Shown in pieces: positions 35,801-45,266 of a stretch of DNA of 45,364 bases. This DNA comes from Chlorogloea sp. CCALA 695 (GTDB taxonomy: Bacteria > Cyanobacteriota > Cyanobacteriia > Cyanobacteriales > Chroococcidiopsidaceae): positions 1-45,364 of the forward strand of contig NZ_PVWN01000035.1 in NCBI RefSeq assembly GCF_003003885.1, written 5' to 3'. A model generated the notes under the pieces. The model did no database searches, was not told the DNA's origin, and saw nothing but the letters and a program-made list of their open reading frames with translations. Both the position numbers and the translations under genes were made by a program. Position 1 is the first letter of the stretch. Each line of letters begins with the position of its first letter.

Positions 35801-36673
35801 ATGACTTGCGACTTATTTTTACCACAATTGACCGCCGATAACTCCTACACTTTCTATTGCCAAGAATTTGGAGAGACTTTTCATAGCCAACAGGGAGCAA
35901 AAACAGAAGCTGAACACAAGTTTGTTGCGCCAACTAGATTAAACATCAAAGCGCATCAACCAGTAGTTAGGATATTAGATATTTGTTATGGGTTAGGATA
36001 CAACACGGCGGCGGCTTTAGCTACAATTTGGGCTGTTAATCCCGATTGTTTGGTAGAAGTCATTGCCTTAGAATCTAATGCTGATATCCCCAATAGTGCG
36101 ATTAATCATAATTTACTCGATAGTTGGGAGCCAAATATTCGCCAAGTTTTAACGCTCTTGGCTAGTAATCATCAAGTAAAAACAGCGCAATGTCAGGGAA
36201 CTTTACTATTAGGTGACGCTAGACAAACAATTAAACTAATTTCCTCTAGCTTTACCGCCGATGCAATTTTTCTAGATCCCTTCTCACCACCCAAATGTCC
36301 GCAATTATGGACTGTAGAATTTATTAACTTAGTGGCTAAGTGTTTAAACGATGAGGGGATACTCGCAACTTATTCGGCGGCGGCGGCGGTGAGAACCGCA
36401 TTGCAAGCGGCGGGGCTGTATATTGGCAATACAATTTCCCTTGGGAGGCGATCGCCTAGTACCATCGCAACTAAGTATAAGTTACCTCCCTTATCTACCA
36501 TCGGGCAAGAACATTTACTTACTCGTGCCGCAATTCCCTACCGCGATCCAACTTTACAGGACGATACAGAGGTAATTTTGCACAGAAGGCAACAAGAACA
36601 ACAAACTAGCCTTTTAGAACCTACCGCCCGTTGGCATCGGCGTACTCGCAGAAGCTTTAAAAAAGATCCGTAA
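35801..36673 (+). CDS. MnmC-like tRNA 5-methylaminomethyl-2-thiouridine methyltransferase
   Basis: A 290-residue protein of the MnmC methyltransferase (DUF752) family. It begins LPQLTADNSYTFYCQEFGETFHS, the usual family opening, followed by the SAM site RILDICYGLGYNTAAAL, acidic VEVIALESNAD, and DAIFLDPFSPPKCPQLWT, the signature for this family. The enzyme methylates nm5U34 of certain tRNAs. The FAD-oxidase half of E. coli MnmC is absent, as usual in cyanobacteria. The C terminus is basic (RWHRRTRRSFKKDP), fitting RNA contact. It is divergent from a sulfurtransferase; 2-thiolation at the same nucleotide makes that pairing suggestive. Confidence 0.85.
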   Translation: MTCDLFLPQLTADNSYTFYCQEFGETFHSQQGAKTEAEHKFVAPTRLNIKAHQPVVRILDICYGLGYNTAAALATIWAVNPDCLVEVIALESNADIPNSAINHNLLDSWEPNIRQVLTLLASNHQVKTAQCQGTLLLGDARQTIKLISSSFTADAIFLDPFSPPKCPQLWTVEFINLVAKCLNDEGILATYSAAAAVRTALQAAGLYIGNTISLGRRSPSTIATKYKLPPLSTIGQEHLLTRAAIPYRDPTLQDDTEVILHRRQQEQQTSLLEPTARWHRRTRRSFKKDP

Positions 36674-37028
36674 AATAACTGATTACTAGCTAAATCGATT
36701 ATCGATACTATAAATATACCAACTCAATAAATCTTAGATTTCTGCGCTTAATTAGTATATTTTTAAGTGGCGATCACTAAATTTTACCAATTCTTTAAGC
36801 GTGCCTAAGACTCTAAGTTTAAAGTTTAGCTGCTAACTTATTTGATATTTATCTCTAAAAAATGTACTAACATATACAGAAATTTTATTGAAGAGCAAAG
36901 AAAAGACTGCCGCGTTTATACTTAATAATAATAAGATAATTTTTTGGTAAAATTAATTATTTTTAAGATAATTAAATTTAATTAGCAATTTGTAAACACC
37001 TACCTGTGTAGATTGGATTGGTAAGGCA
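36674..37028. other. AT-rich intergenic region before the response regulator gene
   Basis: This 355-base gap between two plus-strand genes is strongly AT-rich. I see no tRNA, ORF, clear terminator or repeat. Several TATA-like hexamers near 36930-36960 could serve as promoter elements of the response regulator but none has a matching -35. Confidence 0.3.
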
Positions 37029-38036
37029 ATGGTTTCTACTTTCAAAACAAAAAAAACATTAGCACCGGATATTGATTTAGCTCCAGCCAAAATCTTAGTA
37101 GTTGACGACTATCCAGCTAATCGAATGACAGCAATGGCACTTTTGTCTTTAGAAGGCTACGAAGTTTTTGATGCTGAAAGTGGGGCGATCGCTCTGGAAA
37201 AGGTCATAAAAATTCAGCCAGACTTGATATTGCTAGATGTGATGATGCCAGAAATGGACGGGTTTGAAGTATGTCAGCAACTCAAACAAGACGAACAAAC
37301 TAGGCTAATTCCAGTAATTTTTATCACCGCATTAAACGATAAACAGTCAAGAATTCGCGGGATAGAAGCTGGGGGAGATGACTTTTTAACTAAACCCTTC
37401 GATCGCCCCGAACTATCGGCGCGGGTCAAATCCTTAGTGCGACAAAAGCGACTCAACGAAGACTTGGATCACACCGAACAAGTTTTATTTTCTATAGCCA
37501 GAGCCGTAGAAAGCCGCGATCCTAATACGGGAGATCACTGCGAACGCTTGGTAGGCTTGGGAGAAACTTTTGGACAATTTTTAAATTTGTCCCGCCCCCA
37601 AATGCGAAATTTACAATGGGGAGGTTACTTGCACGATATTGGTAAAGTTGGCATTCCTGACGCTGTACTGCTTAAGCAAGGAAAGCTAACTCCCGAAGAA
37701 TGGGAGATTATGCAGCAGCACGTTATCATTGGCGAGAAAATTTGTCAGCCGTTACGAACAATGCACGGAGTAATCCCAATTATTCGTCATCATCACGAGC
37801 GTTGGAATGGTACAGGCTACCCCTATGGATTGCTAGAGGATGAAATTCCTTATTTAGCTCAAGTATTTCAGATGATTGATATTTACGACGCGCTCTCCAG
37901 CGATCGCCCTTACAAACGCGCCTTCACGCCCAAAGAAGCCTTAGAAATCCTCGCTCAAGAGAGAGATTTGGGATGGCGTAGCCCTAAATTAGTAGAGCAG
38001 TTTACAAAATTTATTCACACCCAACAATCAACTTAA
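37029..38036 (+). CDS. Response regulator with HD-GYP phosphodiesterase domain
   Basis: A 335-residue two-domain regulator. The receiver domain (about 20-140) has the acidic pocket in VVDDYP, the phospho-acceptor Asp70 in LILLDVMMPEMDGFE, and the Lys in FLTKPF. The output domain is an HD-GYP phosphohydrolase: HD at 202-203 in LHDIGKVGIP, the HHHERWNGTGYP block with GYP at 263-265, and DIYDALSSDRPYK. All metal ligands appear intact, so cyclic-di-GMP (or cGMP, as reported for some cyanobacterial relatives) hydrolysis is expected. No sensor kinase is adjacent. It is 74 bases upstream of glmU on the same strand. Confidence 0.93.
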   Translation: MVSTFKTKKTLAPDIDLAPAKILVVDDYPANRMTAMALLSLEGYEVFDAESGAIALEKVIKIQPDLILLDVMMPEMDGFEVCQQLKQDEQTRLIPVIFITALNDKQSRIRGIEAGGDDFLTKPFDRPELSARVKSLVRQKRLNEDLDHTEQVLFSIARAVESRDPNTGDHCERLVGLGETFGQFLNLSRPQMRNLQWGGYLHDIGKVGIPDAVLLKQGKLTPEEWEIMQQHVIIGEKICQPLRTMHGVIPIIRHHHERWNGTGYPYGLLEDEIPYLAQVFQMIDIYDALSSDRPYKRAFTPKEALEILAQERDLGWRSPKLVEQFTKFIHTQQST

Positions 38037-38110
38037 AGACTCAATAATTGCCATGGGCGTTCGGCACTCAGCTATTATCTAAACTGACACCTGATAGCTA
38101 ATACTTAAGA

Positions 38111-39499
38111 ATGGTAGCAGTAGCAATTTTAGCGGCGGGACGCGGAACTCGAATGAAATCCAAATTACCTAAAGTTTTACACTCTTTGGGTGGGCAGAGT
38201 TTGGTCGAAAGAGTATTGGATAGTTTGCAGACCATTTCTCCGCAACGACGGATGATAATTGTGGGTTATCAAGCCCAAGAAGTAAAAACAGTTTTGCAGG
38301 AAAAACCCACCTCTCACCTTTTCCCAGAGTTGGAGTTTATCGAGCAGACAAAACAATTAGGTACAGGTCATGCTATTCAACAGGTAATTCCTCATTTAGA
38401 AGGGTTCATGGGGGATTTGCTGGTTTTAAATGGCGATGTACCACTTTTAAGACCTCAAACTATTAAACAGTTGTTAGAGGCTCATCAAGAGCATCAAAAC
38501 GCCGCGACAATTCTTACCGCCCAATTGCCCAATCCTCAAGGCTACGGACGGGTATTTTGCAATGAACAAAATATCATTAAAGAAATTGTTGAAGATCGAG
38601 ACTGTACCGCCGCCCAAAAACAAAATCGTCGCATTAATGCTGGAGTTTATTGTTTTAACTGGTCAAAATTGATGGAAGTGTTGCCGCACTTGCAAGCAAA
38701 TAACGATCAGCAAGAATATTACTTGACTGATGCTGTAAATCAGTTAGAGCAAGTAATGGCGGTGGATGTGGCAGATTATCAAGAAATGCTCGGTATCAAC
38801 GATCGCGAACAACTAGCCGCCGCCTACGAGATTTTGCAAGAACGAGTGAAATCAAAATGGATGAAGGCAGGGGTGACAATGGTAGATCCCCAAAGCATTA
38901 CGATTGATGACACTGTAAAATTGCACGCTGACGTAATTATTGAACCGCAAACTCATTTGCGGGGTAATACAGAAATTAAGTCTGGCTGTAAAATTGGACC
39001 TGGAAGTTTAATTGAAAATAGTCTAATTAGTGAAAATGTAACCGTTTTGTATTCGGTAGTTGTCAATAGTATTGTTAATGCTGATAGTCAAATTGGCCCC
39101 TATACTCATTTGCGTACCGAAGTTGAAGTTGGTGCTGGCTGCCGATTAGGAAATTTTGTAGAATTGAAAAAAACAAAATTAGGAAATCGCACTAATGTCG
39201 CTCATTTGTCTTATTTGGGCGATGCCACTGTAGGAGAGAAAGTTAATATCGGTGCGGGGACAATTACTGCTAACTATGATGGCGTAAACAAGCACCCGAC
39301 TAAAATAGGAAATCGCACTAAAACAGGGGTAAATAGCGTTTTAGTCGCACCATTAAATATTGGCTCTGATGCTTATATTGCCGCAGGTTCCACTGTTACC
39401 GAAGATGTACCGGATGATTGCTTAGTTATCGGGCGCAGTCGGCAGGTAATTAAACCTGGTTGGCGGTTGAAAAAAAAGCTTGATGACGCAGAAGTTTAG
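38111..39499 (+). CDS. glmU: Bifunctional UDP-GlcNAc pyrophosphorylase / GlcN-1-P acetyltransferase
   Basis: A 462-residue GlmU that acetylates glucosamine-1-phosphate and then forms UDP-N-acetylglucosamine for peptidoglycan and lipopolysaccharide. The N-terminal uridylyltransferase motif is [19 protein letters not shown], with QLGTGHAIQ and [12 protein letters not shown]. The C-terminal left-handed beta helix has [23 protein letters not shown] (conserved blocks), [20 protein letters not shown] and [15 protein letters not shown] with the catalytic His. Length and order are normal. It converges with the isoaspartyl peptidase, whose stop is 24 bases away. Confidence 0.97.
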   Translation: MVAVAILAAGRGTRMKSKLPKVLHSLGGQSLVERVLDSLQTISPQRRMIIVGYQAQEVKTVLQEKPTSHLFPELEFIEQTKQLGTGHAIQQVIPHLEGFMGDLLVLNGDVPLLRPQTIKQLLEAHQEHQNAATILTAQLPNPQGYGRVFCNEQNIIKEIVEDRDCTAAQKQNRRINAGVYCFNWSKLMEVLPHLQANNDQQEYYLTDAVNQLEQVMAVDVADYQEMLGINDREQLAAAYEILQERVKSKWMKAGVTMVDPQSITIDDTVKLHADVIIEPQTHLRGNTEIKSGCKIGPGSLIENSLISENVTVLYSVVVNSIVNADSQIGPYTHLRTEVEVGAGCRLGNFVELKKTKLGNRTNVAHLSYLGDATVGEKVNIGAGTITANYDGVNKHPTKIGNRTKTGVNSVLVAPLNIGSDAYIAAGSTVTEDVPDDCLVIGRSRQVIKPGWRLKKKLDDAEV

Positions 39500-39505
39500 A
39501 GAACA

Positions 39506-39530
39506 AAGGATGGAGTTATGCTTCATCCTT
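39506..39530. terminator. Hairpin shared by two convergent 3' ends
   Basis: A stem of ten pairs, AAGGATGGAG with CTTCATCCTT (one G-U), around the loop TTATG. It lies between the glmU stop and the last codons of the peptidase gene and includes the latter's stop. There is no plus-strand T tract, so it may be an RNA 3'-end stabiliser rather than a true terminator. Confidence 0.4.
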
Positions 39531-40461
39531 CAACGCAACCTGTAAGCGTCCCTTCATCGTCCAAAGTATCGCCAATTTTTTCGCCATCGTGGAAAGCAGC
39601 TAGTAATACTTCACTGGTTTTTCCCCAAGCGATCGCTCCTGTCCTGTCTAGAGCGATCGCCCCTAAATCTCTTTGATTTTTGTGGGCTTCAGCAAAAGTA
39701 CGCTTCATCGCCTCGTGTAAAGAAAACCCATCAGTGACGCGCACGACAATTCGGGCGGCTAAACATTCATCGATGATATCTTCACCGATTCCCGTACAGC
39801 TAACGGCGGCGTGCATGGTGGCGTAATTTCCCGCAGGCATTGCCGAATCGCTTACTCTACCTATACGTTCAAACCCTTTACCCCCTGTTGATGTGCCTAC
39901 TGCCAAATTTCCCTGGCTGTCGAGGACGACAACGCCAATTGTACCGCGTCCGGCATTTTCGACTAATTCTGGTTCGGCGACTACTCCTGCCATCGTTTTC
40001 ACAAAATTTTCTTGGCGCTCCCGCATCCATTCTTCTAGGCGTAGTTCGGTGAGAGGATTGTAGAGGGGTATTTGTAATTCCCTGAGCAATTCGGCGGAGC
40101 CATAATCAGATAAAACGCGATCAGGAGAATTTTGTAAGTAGGACGCTAAATCAATGGGGTGTTGTACCCTTGATACATTAATAGCACCGCTAAAGCGCTG
40201 ACTTGTTCCATCCATTAAGGCGGCGCTCATGCGGATTTGTCCATCAGATTGCAGTACCGAACCCGTCCCGGCATTGAAGCGGGGATCGTCTTCTAATAAC
40301 CGACAACCCAACACCACTGCATCGCTGGCTTTTGCTCCCGACTTCAACAGGGCATACACTTGTTCGATAACTTGGTTAAGGCTGCGTCTAACAGATTCTA
40401 CTCCGCCTTTTCCTTTTAATGAACTCCCCGCCCCACCATGAATAATTAACTTAGGCTGCAC
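39523..40461 (-). CDS. Isoaspartyl peptidase / L-asparaginase (plant type, Ntn hydrolase)
   Basis: A 312-residue Ntn-hydrolase that removes isoaspartyl groups and hydrolyses asparagine. It begins KLIIHGGAGSSLKGKG and contains DDPRFNAGTGSVLQSDG. The self-cleavage site before the nucleophilic Thr is in GRGTIGVVVLDSQGN, followed by STGGKGFERIGRVSDS and CTGIGEDIID. GTG 40461 is chosen because GGAG stands 7 bases upstream and MQPKLIIHGGAG is the family start; a TTG at 40488 adds 9 residues. In cyanobacteria such enzymes also finish degradation of cyanophycin dipeptide (beta-Asp-Arg). Confidence 0.92.
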   Translation of the reverse strand: MQPKLIIHGGAGSSLKGKGGVESVRRSLNQVIEQVYALLKSGAKASDAVVLGCRLLEDDPRFNAGTGSVLQSDGQIRMSAALMDGTSQRFSGAINVSRVQHPIDLASYLQNSPDRVLSDYGSAELLRELQIPLYNPLTELRLEEWMRERQENFVKTMAGVVAEPELVENAGRGTIGVVVLDSQGNLAVGTSTGGKGFERIGRVSDSAMPAGNYATMHAAVSCTGIGEDIIDECLAARIVVRVTDGFSLHEAMKRTFAEAHKNQRDLGAIALDRTGAIAWGKTSEVLLAAFHDGEKIGDTLDDEGTLTGCVEG

Positions 40462-40506
40462 CTTTGAACTCCAGACGTTTGCTTGCAAGTATACTAAATT
40501 GCGCTC

Positions 40507-40668
40507 TTACTGCGAAGTGCTTTTACGACGGCGACAGCGTTCCGAGCAGTATTTCACATCATCCCAGCAATCAGCCCATTTTTTGCGCCAAGTAAAAGGA
40601 CGCTGACATACAGGACAAATTTTTGTCGGTAAATCAGATTTAGAGTAGGGCATAGCAATTTTAATCAT
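40507..40668 (-). CDS. DUF2256 small zinc-finger-like protein
   Basis: A 53-residue protein with four cysteines in two pairs: [18 protein letters not shown] and [13 protein letters not shown]. This is the DUF2256 family pattern, probably a treble-clef-like zinc site in a nucleic-acid or ribosome-associated protein; the function is unknown. ATG 40668 gives [15 protein letters not shown] 40653 (MPYSKSD) is an alternative. It is easily missed because of its length. Its start is 21 bases from that of the divergent TrmJ-like gene. Confidence 0.8.
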   Translation of the reverse strand: MIKIAMPYSKSDLPTKICPVCQRPFTWRKKWADCWDDVKYCSERCRRRKSTSQ

Positions 40669-40689
40669 ACATCTTCTTTAATTTTACAA

Positions 40690-41451
40690 ATGTTTACGAA
40701 AGCACAGAAACTAGCATCGGTACGAATTGTTTTAGTAGAACCTGCGGGCGATCGCAATATCGGCGCGATTTCTAGAGTAATGAAAAATTTTGGTTTACAG
40801 CACCTAGTTTTAGTCAATCCACAGTGCGATCCCCAGTCGGAAGAAGCGCGACGTGCGGCGGTTCACGCGGGAGAAGTTTTAGCAGCACAGCAGGTAGTAC
40901 CAACGCTAAAAGATGCTTTACAGGGGTGCGTACGGGCGATCGCTACTACAGCGCGCGATCGCGAGAAATCGCCTCTTGAACACCCCCATACAGCTTTACC
41001 CTGGCTACTAGAAACACCTCTTGAGCAACCCTCCGCCCTAATTTTTGGCCCTGAATGTAGAGGATTGAGCAATCAAGAATTAAACTATGCTCAACGCTTT
41101 GTTCGCATTCCCTCTAACCCCGATTATTCGTCGCTTAACTTGGCGCAGGCTGTGGCTGTTTGCTGTTACGAACTAACACAATCGGTAGACTTTTCAACGG
41201 GCGATCGCCCCCTACCCCTCGACTATGCTGCAATTGATGAATTAGAAGGCTATTACCAGCACTTGCAAGCAGTTTTGCTTACCATTGGCTATGTTTATCC
41301 TCACACCGCCGCTAGTCGGATGGAGAAATTTCGCCAAATTTTTAACCGCGCTCATCTTGACAAAGCCGAACTAAGTATGCTAAGGGGTATCTTAACTCAA
41401 ATGCAGTGGGCATTACAGAAAAAGGCTGAAAGCTTAGAAGATAAGTTATAA
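40690..41451 (+). CDS. trmJ: TrmJ-like tRNA 2'-O-methyltransferase (SpoU/TrmH superfamily)
   Basis: A 253-residue SPOUT-fold methyltransferase. Motif 1 is VEPAGDRNIGAISRVMKNFG with its catalytic Arg, motif 2 is LIFGPECRGLSNQEL, and motif 3 is VRIPSNPDYSSLNLAQAVAV. The HAGEVL and ATTARDR segments fit TrmJ, which methylates the ribose at position 32 of tRNAs. A C-terminal helical extension (about 175-253) is the tRNA-binding part typical of TrmJ. It starts at ATG 40690; the family assignment is good but the target nucleotide is inferred. Confidence 0.88.
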   Translation: MFTKAQKLASVRIVLVEPAGDRNIGAISRVMKNFGLQHLVLVNPQCDPQSEEARRAAVHAGEVLAAQQVVPTLKDALQGCVRAIATTARDREKSPLEHPHTALPWLLETPLEQPSALIFGPECRGLSNQELNYAQRFVRIPSNPDYSSLNLAQAVAVCCYELTQSVDFSTGDRPLPLDYAAIDELEGYYQHLQAVLLTIGYVYPHTAASRMEKFRQIFNRAHLDKAELSMLRGILTQMQWALQKKAESLEDKL

Positions 41452-41623
41452 GTTTGGCAGTGCTAAAACTTTTTATCAGCAGATCGCCGCATCAGGGTTT
41501 TTAGATGGTAATAACATTTAGTAGTTTGTGGCTCTAGCTTGTGCTACTAATTGAGCATTTAAAGTTAAGCATCAAGTATTTTTTAAAGATTTATTGTCAA
41601 TTATTAGGTGTGAGGAGTTAGGC

Positions 41624-43030
41624 GTGGAACAGCCGTCAGTAAAAAACAAATCGCTGGGATCGCAATTTAATGCTTATTTTTTCAGAAATGAAGGGAGTAA
41701 AACCGCCCAAAGTATCAGTCAAGATATTAAAATTCTTTATAAGAATGAAAATTTGCAGCTAACAGCCGCAAGGGATACCTCAAATCCTAAAGTAGAGCTA
41801 GGTAGGCAAACTAAGGTTGAAAGAGCAGCAATGAAGGGCAAATCGCGATCACGTCCAGTACATTTACCAGCAAAAGCGGCGCTCAATAACCAACGGGCAA
41901 ATCCATCGCCGCCAACTACCACACAGAAAAAAGTAGCACCACCGCCAGCAACTAAACGTCCCGTAAAGCGCAAGAAACCTCCGGGATTAGTAGTGTATGC
42001 TTTGCGCCTACTAATTTTTGGCATGGGAACTTGGGTACTTGCTGGGACTTTGTTATCAGCGCTAAATCCGGCAACTCGGATGAATCAACAAGCAAAAGAA
42101 AAGAGCGCTCGACCTATTGCTAAAGCAGAGCCGATTGTAGCCCTACCTCCAGCAATCAAGCTAAATCAAGAAATTATCCCTTTAAAAACTGCTGTACAGC
42201 AATTAGGAGCGAAGAATAAGGGACTAACACCGGGAGCTTTCTTTATCGATCTCGATACCCATAATTATCTAGATTGGAATGGATCGCTACCTTTTGCCGC
42301 CGCTAGTACGATCAAAGTTCCTGTACTCGTAGCATTTTTTCAAGATGTAGATGCGGGGAAAATTCGTTTAGATGAAAAGCTTACCCTGCAAAAAAAGCTA
42401 ATTGGTAGCGGTTCTGGGGGAATGCAGTATCAACCGCTAGGTACAAAGTTTACCGCTTTGAACACGGCAACCCAAATGATTGTCATTAGCGATAATACTG
42501 CTACAAATATGCTAATTGACCGAATGGGCGGGATCGCTAAGTTAAATGAACGCTTCCAATCTTGGGGTTTAGTATCGACAAAAATTAATAACCCATTGCC
42601 CGATTTGACCGGGACAAATATCACCACCCCCAAGGATATGGGGGAATTAATGAGTTTGGTAGATCGGGGGGAATTAATGTCTTTAAGATCCCGCGATCGC
42701 CTGTTAGAAATTATGCGCCGTACCAAAACAAGAACTTTACTCCCCCCAGGGTTAGGAGAGGGAGCAATTATCGCTCACAAAACTGGCGATATTGGCTCAA
42801 TGGTAGGAGATGTAGGTTTAGTAGATATGCCTAATGGCAAGCGCTATATTGCGGTAGCAATGGTCAAGCGCCCCCATAATGATAGTCGCGCTCAAGAATT
42901 AATCCGCCAAATTTCTCGCACTACTTACCAACATTTTACAAAACCCCCCGCACTCCAAGTAACGCCTAGCCCCACACCATTTATTATTACTAGCCCCCAA
43001 GCCGTAGAGGAGGGTCAAAGCCCTAGGTAA
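41624..43030 (+). CDS. Class A beta-lactamase-fold serine hydrolase, membrane-anchored
   Basis: A 468-residue protein. A basic, Pro/Lys-rich cytoplasmic region of about 115 residues precedes a transmembrane segment ([19 protein letters not shown]), so the hydrolase domain is periplasmic. Its motifs are SxxK as [11 protein letters not shown] as ISDNTATNM and KTG as HKTGDIGS. The class A deacylating Glu166 region reads [11 protein letters not shown], without an ExxLN, so it may act as a penicillin-binding or peptidoglycan-trimming protein rather than a true beta-lactamase. GTG 41624 is chosen because GAGGAG lies 6 bases upstream. The 3' end overlaps obgE by 8 bases on the other strand. Confidence 0.88.
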   Translation: MEQPSVKNKSLGSQFNAYFFRNEGSKTAQSISQDIKILYKNENLQLTAARDTSNPKVELGRQTKVERAAMKGKSRSRPVHLPAKAALNNQRANPSPPTTTQKKVAPPPATKRPVKRKKPPGLVVYALRLLIFGMGTWVLAGTLLSALNPATRMNQQAKEKSARPIAKAEPIVALPPAIKLNQEIIPLKTAVQQLGAKNKGLTPGAFFIDLDTHNYLDWNGSLPFAAASTIKVPVLVAFFQDVDAGKIRLDEKLTLQKKLIGSGSGGMQYQPLGTKFTALNTATQMIVISDNTATNMLIDRMGGIAKLNERFQSWGLVSTKINNPLPDLTGTNITTPKDMGELMSLVDRGELMSLRSRDRLLEIMRRTKTRTLLPPGLGEGAIIAHKTGDIGSMVGDVGLVDMPNGKRYIAVAMVKRPHNDSRAQELIRQISRTTYQHFTKPPALQVTPSPTPFIITSPQAVEEGQSPR

Positions 43031-44048
43031 GCGACAGTGCAGCCTCACGGATTGCTTTTTGACTGTCTATAGTTGCCCAGATAGTTTGCAACAACTCATT
43101 TAAGCCTTGATGACTGACGGCGGAAATTAGAAATATAGTGCCTTCACTAAAATCTCTAAGCTGTCGGATAATTTCTTCAGTAGTTTCTTCATCTACAGCA
43201 TCGGCTTTGTTAATTGCCACAATTTGTGGGCGATCGCTCAATCCTCGTCCGTAAGCTTGTAATTCTGCTTGAATTATTTGATAGTCGGCGATGGGATCAG
43301 GTGCTGTACCATCAACTAAGTGCAGTAGTACGCGGGTGCGCTCGATATGGCGCAAAAAATCGTGACCTAAACCTGCTCCTTGATGAGCGCCGGAAATCAA
43401 ACCAGGAATATCGGCAAATACTGTACCGTCTCCTGTAGGCTTGCGGACTACTCCCAAATTCGGCACTAAGGTAGTAAACGGATAATCAGCTATTTTCGGT
43501 CGGGCGGAAGACAAAGCCGAAATTAAAGTTGATTTACCCGCATTAGGTAAGCCAATAATTCCCACCTCAGCTAAAAGCTTCAACTCTAAATTTAGCAGCC
43601 TAGTTTCTCCGGGTAATCCTGGCAAAGCGTATTCTGGGGCGCGGTTGCTATTGCTCAAAAAGTGCTTATTTCCCAAGCCTCCTTTACCACCCTTGGCAAC
43701 TTGGAGAGTTTGATCTTTTTCGGTTAAGTCGCCAATTAATTCCCCCGTTTCCGCATCATAAATAATCGTCCCACAAGGAACTTCAACTACTAGATCCTCT
43801 CCCGAAGCCCCCGTACAATTATTTGTTCCACCGCGATCGCCATCTTCGGCTTTAAAACGATGTCTGTATCGGAAGTCCAGCAAAGTTTGCAAGTTTTCTA
43901 CGCTTTTAAAAATTACCGAACCACCACCACCGCCTTTACCTCCTGATGGGCCTCCGGCGGGGACGTACTTTTCTCTGCGGAAGCAGACCATGCCGTCGCC
44001 GCCCTTTCCTGATTCAACTTCTATTTCGGCTCGATCGATAAATTGCAT
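43023..44048 (-). CDS. obgE: GTPase ObgE/CgtA
   Basis: A 341-residue Obg GTPase acting in ribosome assembly and stress response. The N-terminal glycine-rich OBG fold is clear ([20 protein letters not shown], then [15 protein letters not shown]). The G domain has G1 [10 protein letters not shown]2/switch [13 protein letters not shown]3 DIPGLI and G4 NKAD, with G5 SAVS. The variable C-terminal OCT domain is absent, as in many cyanobacteria. It starts at ATG 44048 and converges with the serine hydrolase gene. Confidence 0.96.
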   Translation of the reverse strand: MQFIDRAEIEVESGKGGDGMVCFRREKYVPAGGPSGGKGGGGGSVIFKSVENLQTLLDFRYRHRFKAEDGDRGGTNNCTGASGEDLVVEVPCGTIIYDAETGELIGDLTEKDQTLQVAKGGKGGLGNKHFLSNSNRAPEYALPGLPGETRLLNLELKLLAEVGIIGLPNAGKSTLISALSSARPKIADYPFTTLVPNLGVVRKPTGDGTVFADIPGLISGAHQGAGLGHDFLRHIERTRVLLHLVDGTAPDPIADYQIIQAELQAYGRGLSDRPQIVAINKADAVDEETTEEIIRQLRDFSEGTIFLISAVSHQGLNELLQTIWATIDSQKAIREAALSLT

Positions 44049-44165
44049 AATGTTTTAGCTGTTAGCTACTAGGTAGATAGGCGTGAAATTTGTAGAACGC
44101 AGTTAATATCTGTTTCTACTACCTTTTCTCCTAAGCTCTTGTTATTCCATGCTAATGCTTAAACG

Positions 44166-44894
44166 CTAACAATAATTTGAGACATCTTCTTGACATTCAT
44201 CCGCTAGGTACGATAAGGCACGAAAGCGTAAACCTACCAGTTGCTCGTAAACCGGGTTAATTTTGCACATCGCCGGAATGTGAACAATTTTGCGTCCAAA
44301 CAACTTAACATCTCGCTCGAAGGGACATTGGGCGGGGATCATTTTGCACAAAAACCTGGCAACTTTAGGATCGTGAATTTTTAGCTCGTCTAACCAGTTG
44401 CGGACAGGGCGCAAGGCATGGCTATCAATCTGGGTAAATAAATAATAGTTGGGGATCATGCCTTCTTTTTCTTCTTTTTGGTCATAAAGGGTAGTTCGCA
44501 AGCTGTTTAGAGCTGTTTCTGATAGCCCTAAAGCTTGGCAAAATTCGTGTAAAACATTAGCTTCGCTGACAGAATAAACTCCATCGGCGATCGCTACCAT
44601 TACGGCGGTGCGTAAAAAATTCTCGGCGGCGGCGCTGTCGTCGCTCTTAAAAGCCGCCGCAAGTTCGGTGGGTGTAATCGGCTCTATTGCTTCCCATTGG
44701 CTGCTATCGCCCTTTAGCGCCAAAGCTGCAATTAATTTTTGTTCATCATCATCAAAGTTGCCGTCTGCCCAAGCAATTGTTAACAGTCCGCGCAGCCAAG
44801 CTGAGATTTGTTCGTCGGTACAGGGAGTCATCACACTGGTCACATCGCACGGTTTTACAATTCGACGCATTGATTCTAACTCTAGTTTCATCAT
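44166..44894 (-). CDS. TerB-like domain fused to Mo-dependent nitrogenase C-terminal domain
   Basis: A 242-residue two-domain protein. Residues 25-140 are a TerB-like all-helical domain (LLTIAWADGNFDDDEQKLIAAL, then VAIADGVYSVSEANVLHEFCQALG), whose paired acidic motifs may bind metal. Residues 150-242 match the Mo-nitro_C family (RPVRNWLDELKIHDPKVARFL, CPFERDVKLFG, HIPAMCKINPVYEQLVGLRF, RALSYLADECQED), a domain named after a link with nitrogenase but found in many non-diazotrophs. No nif gene is in the window, so the name should not be read as nitrogen fixation. The function is unknown. Confidence 0.85.
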   Translation of the reverse strand: MMKLELESMRRIVKPCDVTSVMTPCTDEQISAWLRGLLTIAWADGNFDDDEQKLIAALALKGDSSQWEAIEPITPTELAAAFKSDDSAAAENFLRTAVMVAIADGVYSVSEANVLHEFCQALGLSETALNSLRTTLYDQKEEKEGMIPNYYLFTQIDSHALRPVRNWLDELKIHDPKVARFLCKMIPAQCPFERDVKLFGRKIVHIPAMCKINPVYEQLVGLRFRALSYLADECQEDVSNYC

Positions 44895-45266
44895 TACTGA
44901 CGTAAACTACGAAACCAAAAGACTGATTTTCGATAAAGGTTTTGTAAAAATATGCCACTTAAATATATTGTTTGTACATCGATCTTAGCTAGGTCGATTT
45001 AGCACCCGCCGGGGTAAGACAGGGGAGAAATCGCTACTTTTTGAGTGTAGATTTTGGCACTCTCTAGTTTTTTAGCGCGATCGCCTAAAATTTTTGCTTT
45101 CTTAGTTTGGTTACACCCTATTTTGCTCTACCTAAGCTTTTAAGGGGTTTGGGGTTAAAATAACAAATATTGGTATTAATATTTGCTATTGTTTACTCAG
45201 TAATTGTTGAGCTTTGATTTTCCTGGCAACTTGCTCTTCCCTTGGTTTGGGAGCTATCTATGCTTA
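44895..45266. other. Intergenic region before the insertion sequence
   Basis: The 372 bases between the TerB/Mo-nitro_C gene and the insertion sequence contain two inverted repeats. One is an eight-pair stem ATCGATCT / AGGTCGAT (one G-U) at 44978-44998. The other is CAAATATT-GGTATT-AATATTTG at 45164-45185, which on the minus strand is followed by TTATTTT and could end a transcript. No ORF with support or tRNA was found. Confidence 0.4.

Noticed and set aside
36674-37028. Possible riboswitch or cyclic-dinucleotide leader before the HD-GYP regulator
   Set aside because: No conserved aptamer-like helices could be drawn in this AT-rich stretch.
44608-44988. 126-codon plus-strand frame opposite the TerB/Mo-nitro_C gene
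   Set aside because: It is a shadow of a gene with clear domain matches; the frame encodes Ser/Ala-rich sequence without family signs.
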